This document shows, piece by piece, positions 1 to 6,717 of a stretch of DNA of 16,360 bases. Source of the DNA: Bacillota bacterium. GTDB taxonomy: Bacteria; Bacillota_G; Limnochordia; DTU010. Below the pieces are notes generated by a model. It made no database searches, was not told where the DNA came from, and saw only the letters and a list, made by a program, of their open reading frames with translations. Made by a program: the position numbers and the translations under genes. The stretch spans positions 1 to 16,360 of the forward strand of contig JAAZLQ010000283.1 of NCBI GenBank assembly GCA_012799255.1. The letters are read 5' to 3'. How positions within the stretch are numbered: the first letter of the stretch is position 1; each line of letters begins with the position of its first letter.

Positions 1-267
1 AAGAGCAAGAAATATCGTGTAGCAAAACAGGCTGTTATGAAGTCTGGCAATTATGCCTACCGTGATCGCAAAGCAAAGAAACGCGATTTTCGCAAGTTAT
101 GGATTACACGGATTAATGCAGCTGCACGCATGAACGGTATGTCTTATAGTACATTTATTTCTGGTCTAAAGAAGAATGGTGTAGAAGTGAACCGCAAGGT
201 TCTGGCAGATATCGCTGTTCATGACCAAGATGCTTTTGCTGACTTGGTAGCCATTGCTAAGCAGTAA
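1..267 (+). CDS. rplT: 50S ribosomal protein L20, 3' part
   Basis: The reading frame is already open at base 1, so the gene is cut at its 5' end; the first in-window ATG (37) is internal. L20 is an early-assembly protein of the large ribosomal subunit that binds 23S rRNA, and in Bacillota it also represses the infC-rpmI-rplT operon. The visible 88 residues are rich in Lys and Arg and show the typical L20 core: [20 protein letters not shown], then [14 protein letters not shown] and a C-terminal globular part containing NRKVLADIA. Ending in AIAKQ matches the family's usual C-terminus. A strong terminator follows 18 bases after the stop, as expected for the last gene of the infC operon. The family call is secure; only the N-terminal end is missing. 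Confidence 0.97.
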   Translation, partial: KSKKYRVAKQAVMKSGNYAYRDRKAKKRDFRKLWITRINAAARMNGMSYSTFISGLKKNGVEVNRKVLADIAVHDQDAFADLVAIAKQ

Positions 268-285
268 CTTTGTGTTCTAATGATT

Positions 286-322
286 CCGGGGGGAGGTGAC
301 TTTCCTCCCGGTCTTTCTATTT
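286..322 (+). terminator. Rho-independent terminator after rplT
   Basis: A GC-rich hairpin pairs CCGGGGGGAGG (286-296) with TTTCCTCCCGG (301-311), including a few G-U pairs, around a TGAC loop. A T-rich tract (312-322) follows. It lies between the rplT stop and the methyltransferase ribosome binding site, so it probably ends or attenuates the infC-rpmI-rplT transcript. Some read-through into the next gene is plausible because I see no clear promoter between them. Confidence 0.85.
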
Positions 323-333
323 AGGGGGCCGTG

Positions 334-1143
334 ATGAATAGGGATGGAATGATTGTCAGCAAGCAAAACGAGCGGATCCGAGAGGTGAAACGTCTAACTC
401 AGAAAAAGTACCGCGACCAGATGTCCATGTTTGGCATCGAGGGGATACGCCTGGTGGAAGAAGGATTGGCGACTTCCTTGGTAGAACAGGTGTTTTTTTC
501 GGAACGGCTACTAGGCTCGGCTAGAGGAGTAGCACTCTTGGAGCAGGCACAGATTCAAGGGTTACCTGTTTTGCAGTGTAGTGAGAGTGTTCTGTCTGAG
601 CTAACTGATACAGTGAACTCCCAAGGAGTTGTAGCTACAGTTCGGAAGCCCGTCTGGCAACACATTTCTCGCGGATTTTTGCTTATAGCCGACGAAATAC
701 AGAATCCCGGAAACATGGGGACACTTCTGCGTACAGGGCTAGGAGCTGGAGTGAGTGGAGTACTTGTGGTGGAGGGCTCGGTGGATCTTTACAATCCCAA
801 GGTGATACGCTCGAGCATGGGTGCCATTTTCCACCTTCCCCATTGGCTCGTTACAAGAGACCAAGTTTTGGAAATGCTTCAAAAAAATGACAGTACCTTA
901 GTTGTGGCAGACCTTGAAAAAGCCCAGGATTATTGGGATGTTAGTTATCCTCGAAATTTGGCAGTAGTTATCGGAAACGAAGCGAGGGGAGTGCACCCCG
1001 ACTTTCGCGCAAAATCCAATTTGCGAGTTAAGATTCCACTAATAGGCCAAGCAGAATCGCTAAATGCTTCTGTTGCCGCGGGTGTTTTACTTTACGAAAT
1101 CCTACGGCAACACCGTTGTTACAATTCAGATTCTGTGCTATAA
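334..1143 (+). CDS. SpoU/TrmH-family RNA 2'-O-methyltransferase (YsgA-like)
   Basis: This is a SPOUT-class S-adenosylmethionine-dependent methyltransferase of the TrmH/SpoU family, which methylates ribose 2'-hydroxyls in rRNA or tRNA. Motif 1 is NPGNMGTLLRTGLGAG at about residues 121-136, motif 2 is VVIGNEARGV near 210, and motif 3 is IPLIGQAESLNASVAAGV near 235-252. These contain the conserved Asn, Arg and Glu/Asn residues of the trefoil-knot active site. The N-terminal 95 residues match the substrate-binding domain seen in RlmB and TsnR relatives. The AGGGGG at 323-328 lies five bases before ATG 334, so I prefer that start over GTG 331 (only two bases away) or ATG 349. The position just upstream of pheS is the same as ysgA in Bacillus. 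The exact RNA target cannot be read from the sequence. The 3' end carries the promoter for the next transcript. Confidence 0.9.
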   Translation: MNRDGMIVSKQNERIREVKRLTQKKYRDQMSMFGIEGIRLVEEGLATSLVEQVFFSERLLGSARGVALLEQAQIQGLPVLQCSESVLSELTDTVNSQGVVATVRKPVWQHISRGFLLIADEIQNPGNMGTLLRTGLGAGVSGVLVVEGSVDLYNPKVIRSSMGAIFHLPHWLVTRDQVLEMLQKNDSTLVVADLEKAQDYWDVSYPRNLAVVIGNEARGVHPDFRAKSNLRVKIPLIGQAESLNASVAAGVLLYEILRQHRCYNSDSVL

Positions 1144-1144
1144 T
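1116..1144 (+). promoter_or_regulatory. Extended -10 housekeeping promoter for the yqzL-like/T-box/pheST transcript
   Basis: TTGTTA (1116-1121, four of six matches to TTGACA) is followed after exactly 17 bases by a perfect TATAAT (1139-1144). TG at 1136-1137 gives an extended -10 (TGCTATAAT). The expected transcription start is near 1150-1152. The -10 box contains the TAA stop codon of the methyltransferase gene, so the promoter is built into coding sequence. Transcription from here would carry the short ORF at 1180 and then the T-box. Confidence 0.8.
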
Positions 1145-1179
1145 GTCGGTATTAGACTAAACACTTGGGAGGTTAAGTT

Positions 1180-1290
1180 GTGACACTAACACCACAGGTT
1201 GTTTGGCGGATTTTCGTATCTACTGGCTCCATAAGTGCCTATCTTCTCTATCGGCAACTCTTGGAGCTAAACAATGGTCTGTTACACTAA
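1180..1290 (+). CDS. YqzL-like small protein (36 aa)
   Basis: A 36-codon ORF starts at GTG 1180. GGGAGG at 1167-1172 is a good ribosome binding site seven bases upstream. The core WRIFVSTGSISAYLLYRQL (residues 9-27) resembles the N-terminal core of the Bacillus small protein YqzL, which as I recall it contains WKVFSQTGNIDTYLLFKEL. The shared pattern is Trp, Phe, Thr-Gly, Ile, Tyr-Leu-Leu and a final Leu. YqzL-family proteins are short (about 35-50 residues) and have no established biochemical function. The ORF lies after the strong promoter at 1116-1144 and ends about ten bases before the T-box domain, so it is the first cistron of the pheST transcript. The family assignment is by eye from one conserved segment. 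An alternative is a non-functional leader peptide, but the good Shine-Dalgarno and motif argue against chance. Confidence 0.72.
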   Translation: MTLTPQVVWRIFVSTGSISAYLLYRQLLELNNGLLH

Positions 1291-1299
1291 TATATACAA

Positions 1300-1553
1300 G
1301 CGATGAAGGAGACTAGTAGACTTATTATGGACTCCCCAGAGAGAGAAGATCACTGGCTGAAAGTCTTCTTGGATGAAAAGTGAGTCGAATTCACTCCTAA
1401 GCTACAGGCTGAAAGACAAGTAGGCCTCGTCGGATTCCTCCGTTACAGGATTTAAAGTGGGCGAACTTAAAAGAACTTTAAGTATCGTCAACTAGGGTGG
1501 TACCGCGTACTTCTTACGTCCCTAACATGAGTTAGGATGTGAGAAGTTTTTTT
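1300..1553 (+). promoter_or_regulatory. T-box riboswitch, tRNA-Phe specific, upstream of pheS
   Basis: The leader has the conserved T-box parts in order. Stem I opens with GCGATGAAGGAGACTAGTAG; AGTA at 1315-1318 is the S-turn motif. The specifier is TTC (1390-1392) in the typical context GAA-TTC-A, which specifies phenylalanine. The T-box sequence AGGGTGGTACCGCG spans 1494-1507, with TGGT at 1498-1501 able to pair with an ACCA tRNA end, consistent with the A discriminator of tRNA-Phe. A terminator hairpin and T run end the element. Uncharged tRNA-Phe would stabilise the antiterminator and turn on pheS and pheT. Boundaries of stem I are approximate. Confidence 0.93.
1509..1553 (+). terminator. 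T-box intrinsic terminator
   Basis: ACTTCTTACGTCCCTAAC (1509-1526) pairs with GTTAGGATGTGAGAAGT (1531-1547) around ATGA, with small bulges, followed by an unbroken T run (1547-1553). It is the OFF-state hairpin that competes with the antiterminator formed by the T-box sequence immediately upstream. Confidence 0.88.
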
Positions 1554-1599
1554 ATTTGGATGGGATGTAAATGAGCGACGATTGTAAGGAGGTTTTTTT

Positions 1600-2622
1600 G
1601 TGCAAAGTAAAGTGCAAGAGATTAGGAAGAATGCATTAGAGGCCTGTTTGCAGGCCAAAAGTGTCCAGGAGTTAGCAGACGCCCGAGTCAGGTTCTTAGG
1701 CAAAAAGGGAGAACTAACCCTTATTTTACGTAGTACTGGTCAGCTTCCACCTGAGGAACGTCCCCTCTTCGGAAAGTTAGTAAACGAGGTCCGTGACGAG
1801 TTAGAGGAGGTTTGGGAACGCCGAGACCAAGAACTCAGTCGAGCAGAAGAAGAACAGCGCCTTTTGGCAGAGAGTCTAGACATTTCATTACCTGGACGCA
1901 CCATCTCCAGGGGGACAATTCATCCGATCACCCGGATTATCAATGAGACCAAGGCAATCTTTATGCAGATGGGTTATGAGATTGTGGAGGGACCTGAGAT
2001 TGAGTGGGATTACTACAACTTTGAGGCCCTAAATATTCCGCCAGATCATCCCGCAAGGGATATGCAGGATACGTTTTTCTTTAATGAGCAGCTTTTGCTG
2101 AGAAGTCAGACATCGACGGTGCAGATCCATACGATGGAGAGAAAAAAGCCACCTATTCGCATTTTGGCGCCTGGCAAGGTATATCGGGCCGATTCAGATA
2201 TTACCCATTCTCCTATGTTCCATCAAATTGAAGGATTGGTCGTTGATCGGGGAATTACATTTGCAGACTTAAAGGGCACACTCCAGTTATTTGTGGAGCG
2301 TATGTTTGGTGCAGACACTAAGATTCGTTTACGCCCAAGCTATTTCCCCTTTACAGAACCGAGCGCAGAAGTTGATGTATCGTGCATTATCTGCTCTGGA
2401 TCAGGCTGCCGAGTGTGCAAGGAGACGGGGTGGTTAGAAATCTTAGGTTCTGGTATGGTAGACCCCCGTGTTCTGGAGAAGGTTGGTTACGATCCACAAG
2501 AAATAACTGGCTTTGCTTTCGGGATGGGGATTGAACGGATAGCGATGCTCAAATACGGCATTAATGATATCCGTCTGTTGTTCGATAATGATGTGCGCTT
2601 CTTACAGCAATTCACCAGTTAG
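1600..2622 (+). CDS. pheS: Phenylalanyl-tRNA synthetase alpha subunit
   Basis: PheS is the catalytic alpha chain of the alpha2-beta2 PheRS, which charges tRNA-Phe with phenylalanine in the cytoplasm. The 340-residue length is normal for bacteria. An N-terminal coiled-coil tRNA-binding arm (residues 1-90) is followed by the class II core. Motif 2 lies around GKVYRADSDITHSPMFHQIE (192-211) and motif 3 around GFAFGMGIERIAMLKYGI (304-321). Four cysteines in CIICSGSGCRVC (262-273), followed by KETGWLEILG, are the usual bacterial PheS signature. GTG 1600 is chosen because AAGGAGG (1586-1592) is seven bases upstream. Expression is under the T-box just upstream, and pheT follows after 11 bases, so the two subunits are co-transcribed. 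Confidence 0.98.
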   Translation: MQSKVQEIRKNALEACLQAKSVQELADARVRFLGKKGELTLILRSTGQLPPEERPLFGKLVNEVRDELEEVWERRDQELSRAEEEQRLLAESLDISLPGRTISRGTIHPITRIINETKAIFMQMGYEIVEGPEIEWDYYNFEALNIPPDHPARDMQDTFFFNEQLLLRSQTSTVQIHTMERKKPPIRILAPGKVYRADSDITHSPMFHQIEGLVVDRGITFADLKGTLQLFVERMFGADTKIRLRPSYFPFTEPSAEVDVSCIICSGSGCRVCKETGWLEILGSGMVDPRVLEKVGYDPQEITGFAFGMGIERIAMLKYGINDIRLLFDNDVRFLQQFTS

Positions 2623-2633
2623 GGGGTATCGTT

Positions 2634-5018
2634 GTGTTAGTTAGTTATAGATGGTTACAGGATTATGTTGATATTCCCTGGGGACCAGAGGCGTTGGCCC
2701 ACAGGCTTACTATGGCAGGGCTAGAGGTGGAGGGAATTACGCCATTAGCTCCGGATCTTCCCCAGGTTTACGTCGGCAAAGTGGTGGAACTCGAGAAACA
2801 TCCTGATGCTGACAGTCTCAAAGTGTGTGTGGTTGACGTTGGCGATCAGGGAAGATTTAACATAGTTTGCGGCGCCCCCAATGTTCAGGTTGGTCAAACC
2901 GTGGCAGTGGCGTTAGCTGGAGCTAATTTACCTGGCGGATTAGAGATCAAGGAGACGGGAATCAGAGGTGTAACCTCCCAAGGAATGATTTGCTCACAAG
3001 TGGAGTTGGGCATAGGTGAGGATCATGAGGGGATATGGGTACTACCAGCTGACTTAAGGCCTGGTGATACACTCGTAGATGCGTTAGGGCTAGATGATGT
3101 TGTTTTGGATGTATCTGTCTATGCTAATCGCCCAGACTGTATGAGTATGATTGGTATCGCCAGGGAAGTGGCAGCCTTGACAGGTGGCGAGATGCGTCTT
3201 CCCGCGGTTGACTATGTGGAGCTGGACACTCCGATCACTGAACGGACCAGTGTCACCGTGGAGGATCAAGAGCGTTGTCCCCGTTATACTGCTGCTTTAG
3301 CTGAGGGAATTGAAATTCGTGAATCGCCTCTCTGGATGCAACTTAGGTTAAAGGGTGCCGGAATGCGTCCCATCAATAATGTGGTAGACGTTACAAACTA
3401 TGTAATGTTAGAAACGGGTCAGCCTTTACATGCATTTGACTTTGAGAAGTTGACTGAAGGCCGTTTAGTGGTTCGTACCGCGCAACCTGGTGAGAGTATT
3501 GTCACACTTGATGGTGAAGCACGCGAGCTTACGCCAGAGATGCTCATGATTTGTGATGCCAAGGAGCCTAAGTGTATTGCAGGAGTGATGGGTGGACTGG
3601 ATAGCGAGGTTACTAGTGAGACTTCCACGATCCTTCTGGAAACCGCCAACTTTTCGGCCCTCAGCACCAGGAGAACTAGTCGGCAGTTAGGTCTGAGTTC
3701 GGAATCATCTAGCCGCTTTGAAAAGGGTGTTGATGTTAGTGCTACTGTCTTTGCTAGCAAAAGGGCTCTCCATCTCTTGCAGAACTTAGCGGGAGCAAAG
3801 GTGTATGCAGGCCATATTGATCACAATTCAGTTACTAGCAAACAAACCGAAATAGAACTCAACCTTAATGAGGTTGAAAGGCTTTTAGGTGTTTCGATTC
3901 GGTTAGATACCATCCGGGCCATTTTGGAGCGCTTGGAGTTTAGCGTGGAAATGATCACCACTGATTTGCTCAAGGTTAGAGTGCCTTCCCATCGTGGCGA
4001 TGTGGAAGTCTCCGCGGACCTAATTGAAGAGGTCGTTCGTATTTGGGGACTGGAAAACCTGCCTAGCACTTTGCCAGCAGACACATCTGGTTCTGGTGGG
4101 CAGGGTAAACGCTTGATAGTGGCCGACCAACTCCGGGAGATCCTCGTTGGTGCAGGTCTTCAAGAAGCTTTAAGCTATACCTTTGGTCGTTCTGATAATA
4201 ACGACCGTCTCTTGCGCTTTAACCAACCCATGATTACTGTGCAAAACCCCATTTCCGAAGATCTATCCGCTATGCGGCATAGTCTGTTACCAGGACTATT
4301 AAATGCCACGAGCCTCAATGCGAGCCGTCAACAGGATCGGGTGGCATTATTCGAGATTGGCGCAATTTATGTTGGAGACTTGTCTTTAACGGAGCAACCT
4401 GTGGAAGAGTTTCAGTTAGGCATGGTTCTCTGGGGGCGTCGCAATCCAGTTAACTGGGGGCTTGGAGAAGCCAATTATGACTTTTATGACATAAAGGGAA
4501 TCCTAGAACTAGTGCTTCCTTCTCTCCATTTACAGTGGGAAAAGGGGACTAACCCGACTTTCCACCCTGGTCGCCAAGGAAGTGTCACTTACCAAGGACA
4601 AGAAATAGCGGTATACGGAGAAGTACACCCTGCAGTCCTGCGTAACTTTAAGATCCCTGGAAGGGTTTATGCAGCAGAGGTTTACTTTGAGAGAATTCTG
4701 GATCTGTTTAACCAAGTACCAGAGTTTCGCAGTTTACCCAAGTATCCTGCAGTTGATCGGGATCTGGCCATGGTTGTTGATGCGAACCAAGCAGTGGGAG
4801 AACTCATCGCTCACCTTCAGGAACTTGCTGGTGAGCTTTTACAGAAGGTCACTGTGTTTGACGTCTATGTTGGTAAACCGATTCCGGAAGGAAAGAAGAG
4901 TGTTGCATTTTCCCTAAGGTTCCAAGGGGATCGCACTCTGACTGACGATGAGATCAACGAGATTCTGGATAGGTGCATCACCGGTCTGCATGCGCAGTTT
5001 GGAGCAGAGATCCGCTAG
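2634..5018 (+). CDS. pheT: Phenylalanyl-tRNA synthetase beta subunit
   Basis: PheT is the non-catalytic beta chain of PheRS and carries tRNA recognition and editing of mischarged Tyr-tRNA-Phe. The 794 residues show the full bacterial layout. They are: an N-terminal strand with MLVSYRWLQDYV; an EMAP-type OB-fold tRNA-binding domain at about 40-150 (KHPDADSLKVC, VCGAPNV); the B3/B4 editing domain at about 210-385 (RYTAA, SSRFEKGVD); B5 at about 405-475 (SHRGDVEVSADLIEEV); a class II-like core at about 490-690; and a C-terminal FDX-ACB anticodon-binding domain from about 700 (PKYPAVDRDLAMVVD). The GTG start has AGGGGG at 2621-2626 seven bases upstream, and this binding site overlaps the pheS stop codon, which suggests translational coupling. 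Nothing is missing. Confidence 0.98.
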   Translation: MLVSYRWLQDYVDIPWGPEALAHRLTMAGLEVEGITPLAPDLPQVYVGKVVELEKHPDADSLKVCVVDVGDQGRFNIVCGAPNVQVGQTVAVALAGANLPGGLEIKETGIRGVTSQGMICSQVELGIGEDHEGIWVLPADLRPGDTLVDALGLDDVVLDVSVYANRPDCMSMIGIAREVAALTGGEMRLPAVDYVELDTPITERTSVTVEDQERCPRYTAALAEGIEIRESPLWMQLRLKGAGMRPINNVVDVTNYVMLETGQPLHAFDFEKLTEGRLVVRTAQPGESIVTLDGEARELTPEMLMICDAKEPKCIAGVMGGLDSEVTSETSTILLETANFSALSTRRTSRQLGLSSESSSRFEKGVDVSATVFASKRALHLLQNLAGAKVYAGHIDHNSVTSKQTEIELNLNEVERLLGVSIRLDTIRAILERLEFSVEMITTDLLKVRVPSHRGDVEVSADLIEEVVRIWGLENLPSTLPADTSGSGGQGKRLIVADQLREILVGAGLQEALSYTFGRSDNNDRLLRFNQPMITVQNPISEDLSAMRHSLLPGLLNATSLNASRQQDRVALFEIGAIYVGDLSLTEQPVEEFQLGMVLWGRRNPVNWGLGEANYDFYDIKGILELVLPSLHLQWEKGTNPTFHPGRQGSVTYQGQEIAVYGEVHPAVLRNFKIPGRVYAAEVYFERILDLFNQVPEFRSLPKYPAVDRDLAMVVDANQAVGELIAHLQELAGELLQKVTVFDVYVGKPIPEGKKSVAFSLRFQGDRTLTDDEINEILDRCITGLHAQFGAEIR

Positions 5019-5069
5019 AAGGAAATAACTTGCTGAAGTAGAATTGACAAGGGGAGGGAGGGATGCGCA

Positions 5070-5330
5070 GTGAGTGCTGAGCAAGAAATCAGGTCAGTGC
5101 GGGTTCAGATTCTAGGCGAGGAGCATGTTGTGAAGGGGCAAGCTTCGGTAGATTATATTACCAACCTGGCCTCGCAAGTTAACGATCGTTTGGAAGAAGT
5201 TCAAAAAAGCAACCCTCTGCTTCCCCGTCATCGGGTGGCCATTTTGGTGGCCCTAAATTTAGTCAATGAGCTTGAAAAGCTTAGGGCTGAATATGAGGAA
5301 CTCATGGCGTTGTTGGAGGAAGCCAATTGA
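5070..5330 (+). CDS. zapA: Cell division protein ZapA
   Basis: ZapA binds FtsZ and promotes bundling of its filaments at the division site. The 86-residue protein has the family's N-terminal strand pair (VRVQILGEEHVVKG), then the conserved segment YITNLASQVNDRLEE. A long C-terminal helix with regularly spaced Leu residues (RHRVAILVALNLVNELEKL onwards) would form the tetramer coiled coil. The start is GTG 5070, with GGGAGGGAGG (5053-5062) seven bases upstream. The ATG at 5063 is in another frame and stops after five codons. It follows pheT by 51 bases without a visible terminator. The order pheT-zapA-cvpA is common in Bacillota. Confidence 0.92.
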   Translation: MSAEQEIRSVRVQILGEEHVVKGQASVDYITNLASQVNDRLEEVQKSNPLLPRHRVAILVALNLVNELEKLRAEYEELMALLEEAN

Positions 5331-5343
5331 GTGGAGGGTTGGC

Positions 5344-5901
5344 ATGATTGGAAAGTGGATAGACCTAGTTATTCTCGTCTTTCTAGCCCTAGGTCTACTC
5401 AAGGGATTCAAGAAGGGTTTGATTAGGGAACTGTTTAGCTTGATGGGAGCTGTTTTAGCTATTATCATTGCCTACCATAGCTATCAGAATTTGGCACTGA
5501 TTCTACTGGAAAACTACAATTTATCCACGTGGCAGGCCCAGACCATTTCTTTTGTAACTCTGCTTATGGGTATTAGTCTTCTTGGGGCTTTCTTTGGTTG
5601 GGTTTGGTCTCGGGCGATTAGTTTTACACCCTTCTCTGTGCTTGATCACATAGGAGGAGCTATTTTTGGGGTTGTTAAGGTGGTTGCCGTAGTACTACTT
5701 GTGCTGATTATCCTCAGTGCCACTGATCTTACGTTTTTCGATACGATGCTTGCTGAATCGGTAGTTGTTCAGCAAATCGGAGTACTGTTACCCTATGTAT
5801 ACGACTATTTAGATTACTACTGGCCGGCTGAACTGCCAAGGCCTCAATGGCTTTTTCCCATCCAAAACCAAGTGGAATTTGGGTTTAATTGGGCGGGATA
5901 A
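5344..5901 (+). CDS. cvpA: CvpA family membrane protein
   Basis: A 185-residue integral membrane protein of the CvpA family (colicin V production protein and relatives), whose molecular function is not firmly known. The N-terminus carries the family signature WIDLVILVFLALGLLKGFKK followed by GLIRELFSLMG. Four hydrophobic segments are visible, at about residues 6-22, 29-47, 68-90 and 105-130. A charged loop lies after the first, and the last part (about 150-185) is a more polar, aromatic tail. An upstream extension of the open frame to 5266 overlaps zapA and has no ribosome binding site. ATG 5344 has GGAGGG (5333-5338) five bases upstream and puts the family signature at residue 5. The gene begins 13 bases after the zapA stop. 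Confidence 0.88.
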   Translation: MIGKWIDLVILVFLALGLLKGFKKGLIRELFSLMGAVLAIIIAYHSYQNLALILLENYNLSTWQAQTISFVTLLMGISLLGAFFGWVWSRAISFTPFSVLDHIGGAIFGVVKVVAVVLLVLIILSATDLTFFDTMLAESVVVQQIGVLLPYVYDYLDYYWPAELPRPQWLFPIQNQVEFGFNWAG

Positions 5902-5991
5902 CAGTCGATGGAAGCCGCTCCTAGACTTGCTTAAAGGGATTGTTCCCCTTGGCTAGAAGAACTTAACCTATCTAGCAAAGGGGGATCACTT

Positions 5992-6705
5992 GTGCGTAAA
6001 AGCTTTACCCTATACTCAAGTTTATGGGCAACAGTGCTTATGTTTGTCCTTTTCATTTTTTCGAGCGTAACAGGCTCTCGCACTCCTATTTCTGGAAGTA
6101 ATATGGTTAGTAGGGGCTTCCCTTATGTCAAGGGAAAGGTGATTGTACTTGACCCCGGTCATGGCGGTGGAGATCCCGGCACAGTAGGTGTTGGTGCTAC
6201 TACGGAGGCGGAGAATGTTTTAGCTATTGCTTGGGAACTAAAGACCATGCTGGAGAAGGCGGGAGCCAATGTCATTATGACTAGACAAAGTGATCGGAAT
6301 CCCGCCCAAGGAACCTCATTTTCAGGACAGCAGAATGGGCAATTGGCGGCTCGGGTGGCTACAGCTAATCGCAGCTCGGGTCAGATTTTTATCTCATTAC
6401 ACAATGATTGGAACGATAACCGTAACATTCAAGGGACATCTGTCCACTTCTATAAGAGTCAGGATCTTGCCCTGGCTGAAGCCTTACAAAACTCCCTTGT
6501 TCGCCAGATTAATTCGGTTGATCTGGGAATCATGCGGAGTAATTTCTACGTTCTGCGTAATACGAATATGCCGGCTGCTCTTGTTGAAATTGGGTTTCTC
6601 AGCAATCCAAGTGAGGCAGCACTCCTTGCCCAACACACTTACAGACTGGCTGTGGCACGGGGGTTATTGGCCGGTATTAATGAGTACTTTAAGGCAGTAC
6701 AATAA
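5992..6705 (+). CDS. N-acetylmuramoyl-L-alanine amidase (Amidase_3), membrane-anchored or exported
   Basis: A zinc amidase that cuts the bond between N-acetylmuramic acid and L-alanine in peptidoglycan. A signal anchor or signal peptide covers residues 1-28 (MRKSF, then a hydrophobic stretch). The catalytic domain starts at KVIVLDPGHGGGDPG. The expected zinc ligands are H57, E72 and H137 (ISLHNDWN), and the catalytic Glu is E199 in LVEIGFLSNPSEAALL. There are no SH3, LysM or other wall-binding repeats. A single membrane-proximal catalytic domain with a total of 237 residues resembles CwlD, the spore-cortex muramic-lactam amidase of Bacillus, although the similarity is not decisive. GTG 5992 is preceded by AAAGGGGG. 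The 90 bases upstream contain only weak inverted repeats. The U32 gene follows after 12 bases. Confidence 0.9.
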   Translation: MRKSFTLYSSLWATVLMFVLFIFSSVTGSRTPISGSNMVSRGFPYVKGKVIVLDPGHGGGDPGTVGVGATTEAENVLAIAWELKTMLEKAGANVIMTRQSDRNPAQGTSFSGQQNGQLAARVATANRSSGQIFISLHNDWNDNRNIQGTSVHFYKSQDLALAEALQNSLVRQINSVDLGIMRSNFYVLRNTNMPAALVEIGFLSNPSEAALLAQHTYRLAVARGLLAGINEYFKAVQ

Positions 6706-6717
6706 GGGGGAAAGTCT

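Noticed and set aside
1261..1288. Second promoter (TTGGAG, 16 bases, TACACT) directly before the T-box
   Set aside because: Both hexamers are weak (three and four matches) and lie in the YqzL-like coding sequence; the promoter at 1116-1144 is far better.
3419..3760. Minus-strand open frame inside pheT
   Set aside because: It is a low-complexity Ser/Arg-rich shadow of the pheT coding frame without start signals; the same holds for the other antisense frames in pheT, mutS2, the U32 gene and PBP.
5044..5049. Perfect TTGACA before zapA as a promoter -35
   Set aside because: The position 16-18 bases downstream (around GCAGTG) has no -10-like hexamer and already overlaps the zapA start.
5266..5343. 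Longer N-terminus for the CvpA protein starting inside zapA
   Set aside because: The extension lacks a ribosome binding site, overlaps zapA in another frame and is not hydrophobic or CvpA-like; ATG 5344 with GGAGGG fits the family start.
5924..5975. Inverted repeats between cvpA and the amidase gene (AAGGGATTGTTCCCCTT; GCTAGA/TCTAGC)
   Set aside because: Stems are short and no T run follows, so neither qualifies as a terminator; no known operator pattern is recognised.
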